Assembly (NCBI GenBank): GCA_911728435.2
Contig: OU452200.1
Location: 37,091,715 to 37,155,714, forward strand
Source of the DNA: Apoderus coryli
Lineage: Eukaryota > Arthropoda > Insecta > Coleoptera > Attelabidae
Length of the DNA: 64,000 bases
Reading direction: 5' to 3'
In this document: positions 63,500-64,000 of the stretch, in pieces
Position numbering within the stretch: the stretch's first letter is position 1
How the letters are laid out: every line of letters starts with the position of its first letter
Made by a program: the position numbers and the translations under genes
The notes under the pieces: generated by a model
Told to the model about the DNA's origin: nothing
The model's input: only the letters and a program-made list of their open reading frames with translations
Database searches by the model: none

Positions 63500-64000
63500 A
63501 AATGGATGGTGATTTTTCTACTAAAATCATCTACAAGGCCTATTTTTATCTTGATGTCGTTAATTGACAAAATTATCGCATTTGAAGAACAAGAGACTGC
63601 TTGGTGTGCGGGAGCCACCATAGGACCATTTTTCTTCGAAAATTCAGTTGGTCAAGATTTCTGTTTGCTTTTGTGAAATGTTAACCAACTTTTTTGTGCC
63701 AAAATTGAAATATATGGATCTCAGCAGCATGTGGTTTCAACAGGACGGTGGAACATGTTATAAACCCAGAGAAACTGTTCAATTACTGAATGAGTCATTT
63801 CCTGGTCGTAATATTCGCGTTTTGGAGATCGACATTGACCGCAGAGATAATGCGATTTAACTCATTTTTGGACTTTTTTCTTTGGAATTATTTAAAGATG
63901 CAATTTTATGTGAACAAAGCCCCCACACCGATTAAAGCCTTAAAAGACGAAATTCAACGCTGTATCACAACAGTCCTTGAACATGCGGTGACAATCACAA
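63500..64000 (+). pseudogene. Tc1/mariner-like transposase, cut by the window edge
   Basis: Blocks are CAGATIGPFFFENSVGQ, VKC/EMLTNFFVPKLKYMDLSS, MWFQQDGGTCYKPRETVQLL and NESFPGRNI. In another frame DFFLWNYLKMQFYVNKAPTP, IKALKDEIQRCI follows. MWFQQDGATCHTARET is the second-aspartate motif, and LTPLDFFLWGYLK...Y.NKP follows the third. The third-aspartate motif (PPRSCDLTPLDF) is mostly lost in an indel near 63,845. It is a different family from the copy at 57.7-58.4 kb. The 3' end lies beyond 64,000. Confidence 0.65.

Overview
This window looks like intergenic DNA from a large, transposon-packed animal genome, most likely an insect. The base composition is AT-rich, with many short decayed reading frames, spliceosomal-type intron signals and animal-type mobile elements (mariner, Tc1-like, hAT, PIF/Harbinger, pogo, CR1-like and other non-LTR retrotransposons, an R4/Dong-like element). 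I see no convincing single-copy host gene, no rRNA or tRNA, no CRISPR array and no bacterial-style operon. Nearly every recognisable coding stretch is a transposon protein, usually broken.

Layout. 1-8 kb: a Dong-like endonuclease relic sitting in (TAA)n, a minus-strand non-LTR relic, a PIF/Harbinger 5' fragment inside an unusual stretch rich in GCCACTT words, a CR1-like retrotransposon with a foldback at its 5' end, an unidentified coding relic and an R1-type C-terminus. 8-17 kb: mostly unassigned DNA, a mariner fragment, a roughly 530-bp higher-order tandem array ending in (GACA)n, and a second CR1-like element. 17-24 kb: a hAT terminus, a 1.2-kb foldback element containing a nested SINE-like insertion with a 13-bp target duplication, fragments of RTE-like retrotransposons, and a 399-bp element with 67-bp terminal direct repeats and a complete-looking type I hammerhead ribozyme. 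24-33 kb: two mariner copies, a decayed transposase-like gene of a family I cannot name, a pogo/jerky relic and a 1,051-bp PIF/Harbinger-type element that carries a MADF-domain gene but no transposase.

34-51 kb: dispersed repeats, including two copies of a roughly 730-bp repeat with hammerhead-like motifs, Tc1 and mariner copies (one with a nearly full reading frame but a mutated catalytic aspartate, one complete with terminal repeats and TA duplications), and the best preserved gene set in the window: a 4.3-kb CR1-type retrotransposon on the minus strand. It has ORF1 (PHD-like plus SGNH esterase) and ORF2 (endonuclease plus reverse transcriptase), broken only by one frameshift. 51-64 kb: an 80-bp satellite, an RNase H-bearing non-LTR element, a small inverted-repeat element with an internal minisatellite, more RT and Tc1-like relics, a 1.7-kb hAT element with a perfect 8-bp target duplication and only an N-terminal transposase exon, and an intact 358-codon retrotransposon C-terminus.

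The elements form nested layers: SINE in foldback, hAT in an older repeat, hammerhead element in an older repeat, CR1 in a coding relic. The candidates that best fit an unusual system are the hammerhead-bearing retrozyme-like element at 23,307-23,705 and the MADF-only Harbinger derivative at 30,754-31,804. All family names come from motif recognition by eye; none was confirmed by a database search.
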